64,000 nucleotides of DNA from Adiantum capillus-veneris (GCA_014529385.2 CM043954.1:95931247-95995246); one strand, 5' to 3'. Positions 10,164 to 21,297 are shown, counted from the stretch's first letter. The notes: generated by a model from the letters alone, not told the origin. A program made the numbers and translations.

Positions 10164-10994
10164 TGTTAGGAAATAAGACGTAGCTAAATAGATAATTGAG
10201 TAGATTACTTAATGGAGAGAGACAAATTTATATACACGAGATTATAGTGTAGAGAGAGAGAGAGAGAGAGAGTACACACGATATACGTGGTTCACCCAAT
10301 GTGGGCTACGTCCACGGGAAAGCAGCCACTCAATGGCTTTGGTACTTCAAAACAAGAAGTAGTTTACAAAGGGATTATACCCTTAATGGAGCTCCCGCCT
10401 TGCTTCACTCTCACCACCTCACACTCACCTTGTTGCATCAACTTCACACTATGAAATGTGTGTAGAAATGGCCTCCTTTTATAGGCCAAAAGGGCTGCCC
10501 TCTCTTATGAGAGACAGCCATGTGTAGCCGCCCTTGTGCGAATAAGTCCAAATCGGACCCTCCAATCCGCCCATGTGTGGCCGCCCTTGAGAAGACAAGG
10601 CCGCTTTTGAATTCGGCCACCGGCCATTGAATTCTGCCACCGGCCACCGGCCATTGACTTCCGACCACCGGCCACAGGCCATTGACTTCCGGCCACCGGC
10701 CATCGGCCATTGACTACCGGCCACCGGCCAACCGACTTGTTGTTTTCCGACCACTTTCCGGCTGCCGTCCGGCCATAATATTCCGGCGAAAAGGAATATT
10801 CCGGAAAAAAAAGTCTCGGGGGCCTCTGCCCCCGAGGCCTTTAAAGTTGCCCCTGATTCTTGTCCGTGAAATTTTTGGTTTCCGGTGAGTGATTTTCCTT
10901 CACGCACGATGGCTTCTCCTCATAATGGGGGCCTTACAAATGTGCGCTTTTACCACAGCAAATTACAAGGGTAAATCAGGCTCCATACTTAACA
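10164..10994 (-). repeat. 5' LTR of copia copy 1
   Basis: This is the 831-bp partner of 5320-6150, with an (AG)11 tract where the other has (AG)10 and an A8 run where the other has A10. Confidence 0.95.
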
Positions 10995-11045
10995 TCGCAC
11001 ACAGTGTTAGGCAAGTCCCTTGCTTCGACAGTGCGGCAAGGAGCG

Positions 11046-11155
<110 letters not shown>

Positions 11156-11170
11156 ACATGTAGAAATGCC

Positions 11171-11579
11171 TTCACAAAAGGGAAAGTTCCAGCAGAAATA
11201 TCGGTGCATGTAAGTTTAAAGAAACTTTACATCTCTCAATTTTAGAAAATTGGAGTTGTCTGACGGAACAAAACACCTAAACACAAGAAACCTAATTTTT
11301 AGAGAGAAGCATAGAGTAAAACTTGGGCTGATTTACATAGACTCGTGCTCCTTGTCGTGAAGATAGTGTCAATAGTGCTTGACACGTTTGGCACAACTCC
11401 GCACTCTTGGTCCAACAACAATCTATTGCCCCTTTGATGCTTCTTCCTCGGCTTGCCCATTTTTGTTGAGGGTATAAACCTAGGCCTAGGCAGGCTAGAC
11501 ATAAACCTGGGTAGGAGCAAACCAGTTCACATTTCAATACAAAAGATATAAACTCAGGGACACAAAGCCTCATTAGGAT

Positions 11580-11582
<3 letters not shown>
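11171..11582. other. Decayed partial copy of MULE C-terminal exon sequence
   Basis: No open gene. The segment 11330-11480 resembles 11980-12160 on the minus strand: both encode (K)RKKHQRG-type basic runs and a CQTCQA segment with similar surrounding DNA. It is most likely a duplicated piece of the neighbouring MULE locus. Confidence 0.4.

Positions 11583-11670
<88 letters not shown>
11583..11670 (+). repeat. (CT)n microsatellite, 88 bp
   Basis: Uninterrupted CT dinucleotides lie between the two related exon-like segments. Confidence 0.98.
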
Positions 11671-11673
<3 letters not shown>

Positions 11674-11801
11674 TTGGCATATGTCCGCACAAAAGGGAAA
11701 CTTATATCCCAATATTTAAATAAACTTAACTCCCAATATTTACAAAAAACTTCAATCCCAATATTTATAAAAGCACAGGGTGAGACTCGAAAAACAATTT
11801 T

Positions 11802-14800
11802 TCACAAAAGTACAATGTGATGGTTTGATGCCCACACATTCTCAATGCTATGTCCATTGGCCAAGGTCAGTATGAAAGCACACTTTTTGTCCTTGTGTGA
11901 GCCACACGACATTGATGCAATGAGGCATTCATGAGAGTTGGAGTCCTCGTACAAGACTACTCTCCGACCAATTGAAGCATCATGCGTGCCCCATGTGGTG
12001 AAGTGAGTGGAAATATTGCTTGGCATGTTTGGCATGACTCCACATTTAGATCCACCAAGAAGGTCTTGCTGCAACAATGATGGTAATACACTCGACTTCT
12101 CTTTGCAAAGCGCACTCGCTTTCGGCCCCTTTGATGTTTCTTCCTAATCTTGCTTGTTACTGTCAAGGGTTGAATGGGCACCGTTGTGATTGTCTCATCA
12201 TTTACAACTCTCCGTTGTCCATGCCGGAGTCGAGTGACTGTTACATGCCCCTGAATTTGTGAAATGCTTCCCTTTTGTGGCAATTCGATCTCCTTGGGAG
12301 CCCTTTCATCTGAAAGACATGAATAAGCCGATATCGTACCTACCCTATCAATGATTGTACCTGCACCTCATCACAAAATCGGATACGTCTTTCAATCTCA
12401 TTTAACTTACTCTTCAAATCTTCAATGCCTTGGTTGAGGATATGCGATGAAAGGGACCGTTGGATGACCATGTCATTGGGAGGCTCATCGGCCCTTCAAT
12501 TATGGAGCCAAAGTACTCTTGTGTATTCTCCATCTCCATTTCTCTAGCCATGTCAATGATTGGGAGAATATGGCACAGATGAGGAAAGACGTCTCTTACT
12601 ACTAGTTGTATGTCATATAGGTGCTTGCGCATGCTTGCCCAATTTGCACAATCACAATAAGAGGATTGCAAGCAGACATGATACCAGATCTTGTGGCATG
12701 ACATACTCTACACCTTGAAAAGGAGGTTTGCTTCCTCAATCACTTCAATCGTTGATGGGTCACTTACATATCTGCAAAGCATTTGTTCTCCACTTGAAAA
12801 GCATTTCATTTTCCCCTTGTCATTCCCATACATGTTGTGTTTACCTGAGTCAACTGCAAAAGGAAAGGTAGTATAAAGGCTCAGTTACTCGGACTGTAAA
12901 CCCAGGCAAGGACATAAACCAAAGACACAGTTACCCAGAATGCAGGATAAAAATACAGTTACTCGGAGTGCAAACTCAGTCAAGGAACTAAACTAGGGAC
13001 ATAGTTACTCAACCTACAGTACAAAGATACATTACTCAGAATGTAAAACCTAGGCTATTGACCTAAACCAAAGACACAGTTACCCAGCATGCAGGATAAA
13101 AACACAGTCACTCAGAGTGTAAACCCAATCAAGGAACTAAACCAAGGACATAGTTTCTGAGAATGCAATATAAAGATACAGCTAATCATAATGTAAACCC
13201 AAGCAAGAACATAAACCAAAGACACAGATACTCAAAATGAAATATAAAGACACGGTTACTCAGAATGTAGACCCAGGCAAGTTAAAAAAAGGACACATTT
13301 CCTCAGATTGTAGTATAAAGACAATATTACTCCAAATATAAACCCAAGCAATGGAAAAAGGTAGATTGTGGCATACAAAAAACAGAGAGGCATTATGGAT
13401 CTCTTGTTTCTGTCTGAAGAACTCCACAACAGTACCACCCATCCGCGTCCCTATGATTGAATCACCATTAAGGGCATGCAACAAGTCCAAGGCTGATCAA
13501 TTGATCCGTGCATCCAACAAGGTGTACTTATGTATTGCCAATGTCTCTCCACCAAGTTTGTGGTGTCAATGTGCCCATGAGGGAAGAGCCGGCCAAAATT
13601 TGGCCACAATTGATGCCAAGTGCATATCTTTGCAGCCCATCCATTGCTAATGTATTTTGGAATGTTATCATGCTTCGAGCATTCCTGAAGGAGTTCTTTG
13701 TACTTTGAGTCGGACTCTTTCTCCGTCGGGCATTGCAACATACTCTTGATTTCACCATACACATGGTCCTTCATTTCTTTGGGGACCTACAAGAACACGT
13801 GAGGAGGGGGAGGCAATCATAAGCATGGAAATTGGAGAGGCAAAGAAACATGAGCAAGCCTTTGGTCACACCTGTGGTAGTAAATGCTCCACCCAATCCT
13901 TCTTTGTGTGAAACCAGCATACTAGCACAATGCATGCAACTTGGGTGATACTACCATTCTCACCCACTTCCCAACAAAATGGATCGACATCAACCACTTT
14001 CTTGATGTCTTGTGGTGAAGTGATGCACTTATCAATCACCAATGCCTTTGGGCGAATATTTTTCATTCTTTGAAGGACAAGTTTCAAAGTACCTTCAAGG
14101 AGACTTTTTCTTGGCTAGTTCCTAGATCACATGTGAATAGCATGAACCACACAGGTAAGCCAACACCATGTTGATTTGGTACCACTGCTGCATACAGTGG
14201 CACGTCAAATACATTTGTCTTGAAGGTTGATTCTATTGCCCAGGAGCTATTGCTTGAGAAACGCATACACATGTGAAGCATCCAATCATCTTGGATAACT
14301 AGAATGAAGGGCCGATCAGTCGCCTCAAGTGCAATAAGGTTGTAGGGCTGACAGTGTAGCACCTTGTTCTGCTCTTTCAACTTAAGAGCCTCCCTGTACA
14401 TTGATGACCAGTCGTCACTTCCAAGCCTTCCTACAGTAATGAATACGATTAACATAGGTAAGTATAAACCCAGGCAGGCAACATATAAAACCGGCCAAGT
14501 GTAAACCCAGCTGCATTTCAATTCACAAAAAGAAAAACCATAGAAAGGTCACTACCTTCGACGTGCAATTTGTAGGACATCATCTGGATTTTATTTGGAA
14601 TCGTGAAGAATCTATAGGATACTTGCTCTACAAGCGATGCCATGTTGATGTAAACGGATTCTTTAGATACACTCATCCTTGCAACATGACCACATGTACC
14701 AACATCAAAAATATCCTCCATGCATCACTTCTTCACCATAGGTCGCACAAGAAGGTGATGTAGGTCACTCCGCGACCCTCGAACATGCCCTTTGTGACCT

Positions 14801-15591
14801 CCAAATACCTATATGGTGACCTTCTCTGTGTCATGTCTTGGAAAAACCACAGAAACCATGAAGGGGCATCTACACTTCTTGGATGTGTAGAGTCACGGAT
14901 GCTCCTGGCCGTTTCTTCTCGCGTCGCCCCATTGATGGCACACAAATTTCCATTCTGTTTGTACTGCCCAATTTAGTTTGACCAATCTAGCTTTGTGGTT
15001 GACAACTACATTATCTAATGTTTTTTGAACATCAGCAAAGCCCACTGTGTGCTGCTCAATACACACGTCACTCTTGCTAGCACTCTCACCCATGTCATGT
15101 AAACCCAGGCATTCTGTCACATCTTGCATCTGCCTATGTCCATCCTCCAGAGCTGCAATTGTACCACAAGAGCAAAGGTCAAGGACCTCCTTTCCAAATT
15201 CAAGTGAAATACCATGCATCCTAATGTTGGTGCACCATGTTTCTATGATTGCTGTCCTGATTGCGATCCAATCAACATGTTCACTTGTGTGGCATGAAAA
15301 CACAATCCTTTCCCCATATTCTATGCATGGAATCCTCTTTTGAGTGCTATCGACAAGATACATATCACCTTCTTCATCGGTGACCATGTGTAATGATTCT
15401 TGGAGTCTTCCCCATTTTCTCAAGTCCAAGAGGCCCCGTTTGTCCACTGCTTTGAGAGAATATATGATTGGTACTTGCCCTTTTTGTATGGAAGCAATCA
15501 TCAAGTTGTATGCTTGTCTATCAAAGGTAAAATACCGATTAGATGTAAATTCAAAAGCATCTAGGCATGGTTGTTGAGCCATTTCAAACAA
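11802..15591 (-). pseudogene. Mutator-like (MULE) transposase gene, multi-exon, decayed
   Basis: Exon-like frames lie in order on the minus strand. 15591-14890 is an N-terminal region without recognised motif. 14945-14733 continues in another frame. 14721-14553 (CGHVARMSVSKESVYINMAS) ends at a GTAGTG donor. 14433-14084 carries the MULE core (PFILVIQDDWMLHMCMRFSS, AIESTFKTNVFDVPLYA). 14080-13869 has ALVIDKCITSPQDIKKVV and VCWFHTKKDWVEHLL. After an acceptor TTCTTGTAG near 13786, VPKEMKDHVYGEIKS...HIDTTNLVERHWQYI follows, matching the terminal MULE block. A SWIM-like CDCANWASMRKHL lies at about 12650. Frameshifts occur near 14090 (A-run) and near 13530, so it is probably inactive. A domesticated MULE/FAR1-like origin is possible but less likely given the lesions. 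Confidence 0.8.
12880..13350. repeat. Degenerate minisatellite in a MULE intron, unit about 70 bp
   Basis: Six to seven diverged units contain the phrases TAAACCCAGGCAAG, AAACCAAAGACACAG and TTACTCAGAATG. Related TAAACCCAGG phrases occur elsewhere in this locus (about 14464, 14503, 15098). Confidence 0.8.
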
Positions 15592-15953
15592 TCTTGCATA
15601 TTGTGGCTATCACTAGAGTTGCACATCCATCTCCTTATCAGAGGTGCTATGAATTTGATACATATCAAGAGGACCTTGTCGCCCAAGCACTGCTGGTTTG
15701 AAGAGTCTATCCATTGTGGCTGTTGCTCAATGGTTGGGAGTTCATTCAAATCCCAATGACAATCCATCCCTTCCATTGGCGCCCTTATTCCCGTCTTGCT
15801 TGGGTTTACAAAGACTATACCACCTCTCCCCAACTATCCAATCATGAAGCCATGGCAAGAAAGATCCTTTGCCCTACGGATAGGATCAGATTTCTCCATT
15901 TTTTGCATTGCAATACCCTAACTTTCCTGGGTTTACAATTGAAGAGCTCAACT

Positions 15954-16145
15954 GTGGCTATGAAGAGATGTCAATTCTTCATGATGAGTGCAGCTTGGCA
16001 ATCTAGAGCAGGGACCTTGGCAATTGCAAACAGGGACAGAGGCTCAGAAGTGGTGATCTCTGTCCCTGTTTGCAATTGCCAAGGTCCCTGCTCTAGATTG
16101 TCAAGTTGCACTCATCGTGAAGAATTGACATCTCTTCATAGCCAC
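15954..16145 (+). repeat. Long near-perfect hairpin, 88-bp arms and 16-nt loop
   Basis: The arm 15954-16041 is the reverse complement of 16058-16145 with three mismatches. All three are G:U-compatible if transcribed from the plus strand. The homology extends a few bases outward past a 4-nt bulge. A third, direct partial copy of the arm (GATGAGTGCAGCTTGGCAAT onward) lies at about 16167-16209. It could be a foldback element, an inverted duplication or a small-RNA precursor. Confidence 0.9.
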
Positions 16146-16381
16146 TCATAGTTGAGTGCAGGGACAGATGAGTGCAGCTTGGCAATCTACATCAAGGACC
16201 TTGGCATTCTAAGATTAATTTGGGGTTGTACAAGCATATGCAATCCAATGATCAATCCTAGAAAGAGTGTATGCAATGCCTCTGCAATGTAATCAACGTA
16301 CATTGGGTGAAATCTTATGCATGCAATTGTGCACTACAAGGAATTGGTTTTCAAGAAATATTGCAATCAAGATATTTCTAA

Positions 16382-16516
16382 TGCAAGCTTAATAAGTACA
16401 AAGACAAGAGGCTCGATTTATCGAGCATAAATAAAAGAGTTCAGGTGATGCGTCACTTTTTGATAGAGCACAACTTGGAGATCATCATCCTTGATCAGCA
16501 ATATGTAAATAAATTA
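16382..16516 (+). pseudogene. Left half of a coding-like frame interrupted by a LINE
   Basis: An open frame of 45 codons (…MRHFLIEHNLEIIILDQQYV, NKL) runs to the LINE target site. It continues in the same frame after the LINE at 19875 (AANVDALQNDVAKRALCLYD). I do not recognise the product. The frame starts after a stop at 16379, with a possible acceptor TTTCTAATGCAAG just downstream. Confidence 0.35.
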
Positions 16517-17127
16517 ATCAACTCGGTCAATGCTTTAGAGCAGCCAGACTTGACAGAATTTACATGAATGTAGATCTGTTGCATCAGTTTTGGCAAGTAA
16601 GTTGTCACAAAGACACCTCTCTTCTGCTCTCAGATCATACCCTTGTTATTTTTTAACTTCATAAAGAAGAAATCAAGCACAGAGCTGAGTGGCCTCACAT
16701 GGATCAATCTCTTTTTGGAATCAAAGCTGTTCATCAAAAAATTCATGAAGTATTTGCTAGGTTTTTTGAGCAGTCTCACTCCCCTTTCAAAGCTTGGGAC
16801 CTGGACCCTGTTGACTGGTTTTAAAAAGAAAGCTAATGAGATTAGGACCCACAGAAGGATGATAATAGCTAAACAAATCTCTGATTTGGAGGGTAGTCTC
16901 CTCCCCCATTGTCCTCCCCCTTCCTCCCTCTTTGAATTAAAGGACCAGCTTAGGAAGGAAGAGCTTTTGGCTACTCAATCCTCTCTCAACTAGACAAGAG
17001 AACACTGGGTAGGAAAGGTTGACAGACCAGACAAAGATATGTTCAAACTGCTCAAGAAAAAAAAAAGGATTTTCTTCCTTTCTTGAAAGATAAGTAAGGG
17101 AAAATAGCTGGATCTCAACAAGAAAAT

Positions 17128-18211
17128 ATGCAAGCGATGAAAGATTATTTTGCTTGCATCTTCTCAACTCCTCCCCAAAGGGGGACTGACATTACTCAGG
17201 CAAGAGAAGCCATTGCTGGTCTAAGGGAAAAAATGGTTCTTGCTCATCTTGTCACATCTCTTGATCAGCCCCTCACTAAGGTGGAGTTGAGTGACACCAT
17301 TGATGCCTTAAAAGCTGGAAAATCACCTGGTATTGATGGCCTACCAAATGAGTTCTTTAAAGAGTTTAAAGTTTTTTGTTACATTTCCTGCTCAGATTAT
17401 GGTATGAGGCAGTCAAAGTCGGAGCTCTTCCTTCCTCGGTCAACACTGGTGTTATCAAACTAATTCATAAGAAGGGAGGGAAAGAGGACCTGGGGAACTG
17501 GACACCCATCTCATGTCTGACTTCTATCTATAAAATATTTGCCCTGTCTCCAGCTAGAAGGATCAGTAACCTTATGCATTACATTATTCTTCCTGAGCAG
17601 AAGGGGTTCATAAAGCACAGATACATTCTGGACACTATCATCACTCTCTGGGAAGCAATAGAGTTTGCACAAGAAAGTGAGCAAGAATTCATGTTCTTTA
17701 AAATTGATTTTGACAAGGCTTATGATAGAATTGAGTGGGATTTTATATTCCAGTCTCTTTTTTATATTGGTTTTGGCAAAGTCTTTATAAGGTATGTGCA
17801 GACTCTCTTTGGTAATTCCTTTCCAGAATAGTTGTTAATGGCAAGCTCACTTCTGTCATTCCCTTAAAAAGATCGATCGGACAAGGATGTCCCATTGCAC
17901 CATTGCTCTATGCAATATGCTCAGATGCCTTGGGATGGCTTATCCAGTCAGCAATGGTAAACGGTAGAATCAAAGGTATAAGTATTCCAGGTGCAAATAA
18001 GGACCTTTGCCTTCAACAGTTTGCTGACAACCCCCACGCACTAATGAGTAATGACAGCTACTCAATTGAGACCTTTTGGGAATGCATGATCTCCTTCTGT
18101 CTAGCAAGTGGATCAGTTATCAACCACTCTAAAACTGGTTTTGAGCTATCTGTAGGTAACACCCCTCAGCTGGTTCTTAATGCAGGTTGTAAAGAAATTG
18201 CAGATGGATAG
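17128..18211 (+). pseudogene. LINE reverse transcriptase domain, frameshifted
   Basis: Three consecutive frames (17128-17463, 17376-17831, 17903-18211) together span the RT fingers and palm: AIDALKAGKSPGIDG-like start, KPISCLTSIYK-like block (here TPISCLTSIYKIFA), the DFDKAYDRIEW motif with first catalytic Asp, and QFADNPHAL where the YxDD/FADD box should be. The Asp-to-Asn change in that box would abolish catalysis in known RTs. Confidence 0.88.
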
Positions 18212-18776
18212 GTTTTTAGACTCCTTGGCATCCCAATGGGTTCAAGGTGTCTTTAATTCAAAGGTGGGACTGGGTTCTTGCCAAGTTCAGGGCTAAGATC
18301 TTCCAATGGCAGGGTCACCATACCTCCCTTCCCTTGAGGGTCTTTGTGCTCAACCACTACATCTTGCCCTCACTAATCTATTTCTTGTCCTGTTGGCAAC
18401 CAGTGAAATATCAGCTAAACAAGGTCTACTCCCTGGCTAGATCATTTCTTTGGGAGGAGATCCCGACCATCCAAAAATTTACAAGGTAGCCTGGTCCTCA
18501 TGCTGCCTTCCCCAGAGCAAAGGAGGATTGGGACTTCTCAACCTAGACAAAATGGTCACTAAAATGGATGGGAAGTGGATTCTAAGATCTATTAACTCTC
18601 AGGATTATTGGGCTCTCCTCATCAAAAGGCATACACCAAAGTTCAAGCTTAATGAATACAAAGCCTGGGCCAACTTCTCTCTGAGGGACGTTCTGCTCTC
18701 ACCCAACTCTTTTAAGCCTGCTGGTTCTGACATTGTTTGCAGGTTCTAGAAAGCATGGAAAATCCTTAAAATCACT

Positions 18777-19766
18777 TTGAGCCCAACAAAGGAATTCTTC
18801 AACAATTTCTACTGCTTCCTAGAAGACTCACCTTGGGTTGGAATGTTTGCAGACAACCAGAGGCTTCCTATTACTAGGAGAGCACATAAGTGCTTCAAAG
18901 CAAAAATTAGAAGATGGGTTGACTTTTTTCAGGGACACTCTCTCAAGAGTTCATATTTGCTTCAAAGAGAATTCACTATCAGTAAGGTTGAAGCTAATTG
19001 GTTCTTGGAAAGGGTCCACCTTATCCTTTCCAAATTGGTTCTTTTTCCAAAAGCAAACCCAGCAAGCAGCCAGGCAGCCAAATTGACTCATGAGATTTAC
19101 CATCAGTTCAAAGACATAGGTGGTGTGGAGAAGGATCTCAAGAAGAAATTAAACAAAAAATGGAAAATACAATGGAGTGCAAAGCAATGGACATACAGGT
19201 TTAAATGTCTGTGGGCATACCTAGCTGAAATGAAGCACAGTTCACTAATGTGGCTTATCCTCCATCAAGGAATCTGGATTAAAGAAAAAGCCTACAGGGC
19301 AGGAGTGAGCAATGGTATATGTTCTAGGTGTAAAACTCATACTGAGGATGTCCCACATCTCTTCTTTTACTGCAATCACAATGCCAAGATCTTGAGCATC
19401 ATTCAAAATGCCAGTCTAAGAGTTAGTCTTAAAAAGGTGGAACAACAAGATCTGATGTTAGGTAATTGTAAGGGTTTGGATGTCTCCTTGTGGAATATTT
19501 GGAGAGGCCTAGTTTTATGGTACATCTGGCTTCAAAGGAATGCTATTGTATTTTCATCTGAACTTCCCTCCTCTCAATTTTGTCTCAAGTTTGTATTGTA
19601 TAAAACGGATGTATTTCTTTGTAATCAAGTCAAGGATGCCCAAGCCACCCTACCCCTTCCCCCTCTAGAGCTACAAAAATCCCTGAGATGGCAGGAATGG
19701 AAGTCCAAAATGTCTCAAGTCTACTCTGCCATAAGATTTTGGATGAGGGATTCTCTCCTCCTTTAG
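18777..19766 (+). CDS. LINE ORF2 C-terminal region with zf-RVT-like finger
   Basis: The longest intact piece of the LINE (329 codons). It contains WSAKQWTYRFKCLWAYLAEM and MWLILHQGIWIKEKAYRAG, followed by a C-x2-C...H...C finger (ICSRCKTHTEDVPHLFFYC), the arrangement found at the end of plant L1 ORF2 proteins. The upstream RT lies in other frames, so this is a remnant of one protein. Confidence 0.85.
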   Translation: MSPTKEFFNNFYCFLEDSPWVGMFADNQRLPITRRAHKCFKAKIRRWVDFFQGHSLKSSYLLQREFTISKVEANWFLERVHLILSKLVLFPKANPASSQAAKLTHEIYHQFKDIGGVEKDLKKKLNKKWKIQWSAKQWTYRFKCLWAYLAEMKHSSLMWLILHQGIWIKEKAYRAGVSNGICSRCKTHTEDVPHLFFYCNHNAKILSIIQNASLRVSLKKVEQQDLMLGNCKGLDVSLWNIWRGLVLWYIWLQRNAIVFSSELPSSQFCLKFVLYKTDVFLCNQVKDAQATLPLPPLELQKSLRWQEWKSKMSQVYSAIRFWMRDSLLL

Positions 19767-19874
19767 CTATTCCTTGTTGGGGTTTCCCTCCCCCTATCTA
19801 ATGGTTTATTGTACTCTTTTCTATTTTTGTTAATCTAACTTACACTTTTCTCAAAAAAAAATGTAAATAAATTA

Positions 19875-19958
19875 GCAGCAAACGTGGATGCCCTTCAAAA
19901 TGATGTTGCCAAAAGGGCATTGTGCTTGTATGATCCATCCATTCTAGAGGTCTCCTAG
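19875..19958 (+). pseudogene. Right half of the coding-like frame interrupted by the LINE
   Basis: The frame resumes after the target duplication (AANVDALQNDVAKRALCLYD) and stops at TAG 19956-19958. It is in register with the left half if one target copy is removed. Confidence 0.35.
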
Positions 19959-20544
19959 ACTTACCATGTATGCATGGTTGGGTATATTGCTTGTATCAAG
20001 GATAATACCAACAAGGCTACACCAATAGAAGGTCAGATATAATGATGTATTTTTTTGGCTGGTCTATAATTTCATGCATTTTTTTAGCATGAGTTTCTAT
20101 CTTCTCTTTTTCATTTGATTTGAGCACTCCACCTCCCCCATTTAGTCCTCAAATCAAGGGGCGAGAGGCTCCCGCCAAGGTGTTGGAGCATGATTACCCA
20201 ATCAAGTAAAATGCGGTGCACAGGATCACTAGCAAGGTTAATTATGTGCCTCTTGTGCTAGAGGAAGATGTTGTAGGAACCTCTAAAGGACCAAGGCAAC
20301 GTGAGAACACAAGTTAAACCAACTTGTGCACCAAGGTGCTCTACAAGCCTTACCATTGTTCCACATGCCCAAGCAATCAAGTCATTCGGAGAACAAATGA
20401 TGTAATTAGCTATGCTTTGTTTGAGAATGGGTTGACATTACATTGATTTATGTTGATTTGATATGTGTGTTTCCTTTACCATTGTCTCCTTATCCATAAC
20501 TTTTTGTGAAGAGAGAGGATTATTTTGTGTTATGGTGCAACACG

Positions 20545-20548
<4 letters not shown>
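19959..20548. other. Non-coding; nothing recognised
   Basis: No supported gene, repeat or RNA was seen here. Confidence 0.5.

Positions 20549-20611
<63 letters not shown>
20549..20611 (+). repeat. (CT)n microsatellite, 63 bp
   Basis: Uninterrupted CT dinucleotides, followed by AACCCTAACCCTAAC-like DNA that is too short to be telomeric. Confidence 0.97.
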
Positions 20612-20614
<3 letters not shown>

Positions 20615-21075
20615 CTCAGCAAACCCTAACCCTAACTGTCCCACAGTCACCCCGTGGGCAAGGGGCATCCCTGTGGGGACGTTAAGCCTAAAATATGTCC
20701 CGTCCTTAGCAATATACAACCCACAGCCCCTCAACATACAACCCACAACCTCTGCAAATCTTGCCCTCAAGCTTGAGATTTTCCATCTGCATGTATGCAC
20801 AGCAACATCCCGCACCTTGTCTTTGCAAGTCCTGACCCCACGCTTGAGCCTCACCGTTGGTAGGTAAGTCTATGCAACAGAAAGGGCAGGTCTGCTAAAA
20901 ACGCGAGCTTTACCGTCTGCGGGTCTATGCTCAACCAAAAACAACTCACACTTGTGCTCAGGGCTCTGTTCAAAGATTCAAAAGCAGGTGTTCATTACTC
21001 TCGCCAGCGTCGATCTTGATCCAAGTTGAAGCTTTGTCAAACTCTATCAAGTTTAAAGTCTAAAGTTTAACTTAG

Positions 21076-21282
21076 GTGTTTGTCCCACTAAGAAAATTCC
21101 ACGCATGTCTGAGTCCAATGTTGACTCTTGGTACGCACATCCCTAGCACCCGCAAGAGTTCTCTTGTGGTGGAAGCTGCCCTAAGGAAAGATTCAATGAC
21201 CCATGAAGTTGCCAAGATTATAGCCTTGGAGGGTCAGATCCAAGCATTCATTGAGCAGAATGAAAGACTCAAGAAACCATTA
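21076..21282 (+). pseudogene. LINE ORF1-like protein, N-terminal coiled-coil half (interrupted)
   Basis: The open frame ends THEVAKIIALEGQIQAFIEQ, NERLKKPL, a heptad-rich coiled coil. It is cut at TA 21281-21282 by the 10-kb element and continues in the same frame at 31329 (MRVRNLEDTKEAKNEALLAK). The combined protein would have a coiled coil followed by an RRM-like segment, as in LINE ORF1 proteins. Confidence 0.65.
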
Positions 21283-21297
21283 GGAAAAATATGAACC
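21283..21297 (+). repeat. Left terminal inverted repeat of the 10-kb element
   Basis: GGAAAAATATGAACC follows TA 21281-21282 and pairs with 31312-31326, with one mismatch. Confidence 0.72.

Larger units (their letters stand above)
5320..10994 (-). mobile_element. Ty1/copia LTR retrotransposon (copy 1), full length, minus strand
   Basis: Both LTRs are 831 bp (5320-6150 and 10164-10994), start TGTTAGG and end TTAACA. A perfect 5-bp target duplication TCGCA flanks the element (5315-5319 and 10995-10999). By eye the LTRs differ by about nine substitutions plus compensating length changes in an (AG)n and a poly-A run, roughly 1%, so insertion is recent. The primer site complementary to initiator tRNA-Met lies at 10150-10161 (minus-strand TGGTATCAGAGC) and a polypurine stretch (AAGTGGGAGCA, minus) lies just inside the left LTR. 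The pol gene is broken near its 3' end by two frameshifts, so this copy is probably not autonomous. Confidence 0.96.
16517..19860 (+). mobile_element. LINE (non-LTR retrotransposon), 5'-truncated and frameshifted
   Basis: The element is flanked by a perfect 14-bp target duplication ATGTAAATAAATTA (16503-16516 and 19861-19874) and ends in a short A tract. Successive frames encode an L1-type ORF2: GKSPGIDGLPNEFFKEF and NTGVIKLIHKKGGKEDLGNW (RT palm start), FKIDFDKAYDRIEWDFIF, then QFADNPHALM where the catalytic FADD is expected, RLLGIPMGS, and a C-terminal zinc-finger ICSRCKTHTEDVPHLFFYC. No endonuclease domain is present, so the 5' part was lost. Frame changes near 17400, 17830, 18210, 18480 and 18750 and the FADN change make it inactive. 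Confidence 0.93.

Noticed and set aside
20612..20640. AACCCTAACCCTAAC resembling telomeric DNA
   Set aside because: Only two short units next to a CT tract; not an array.
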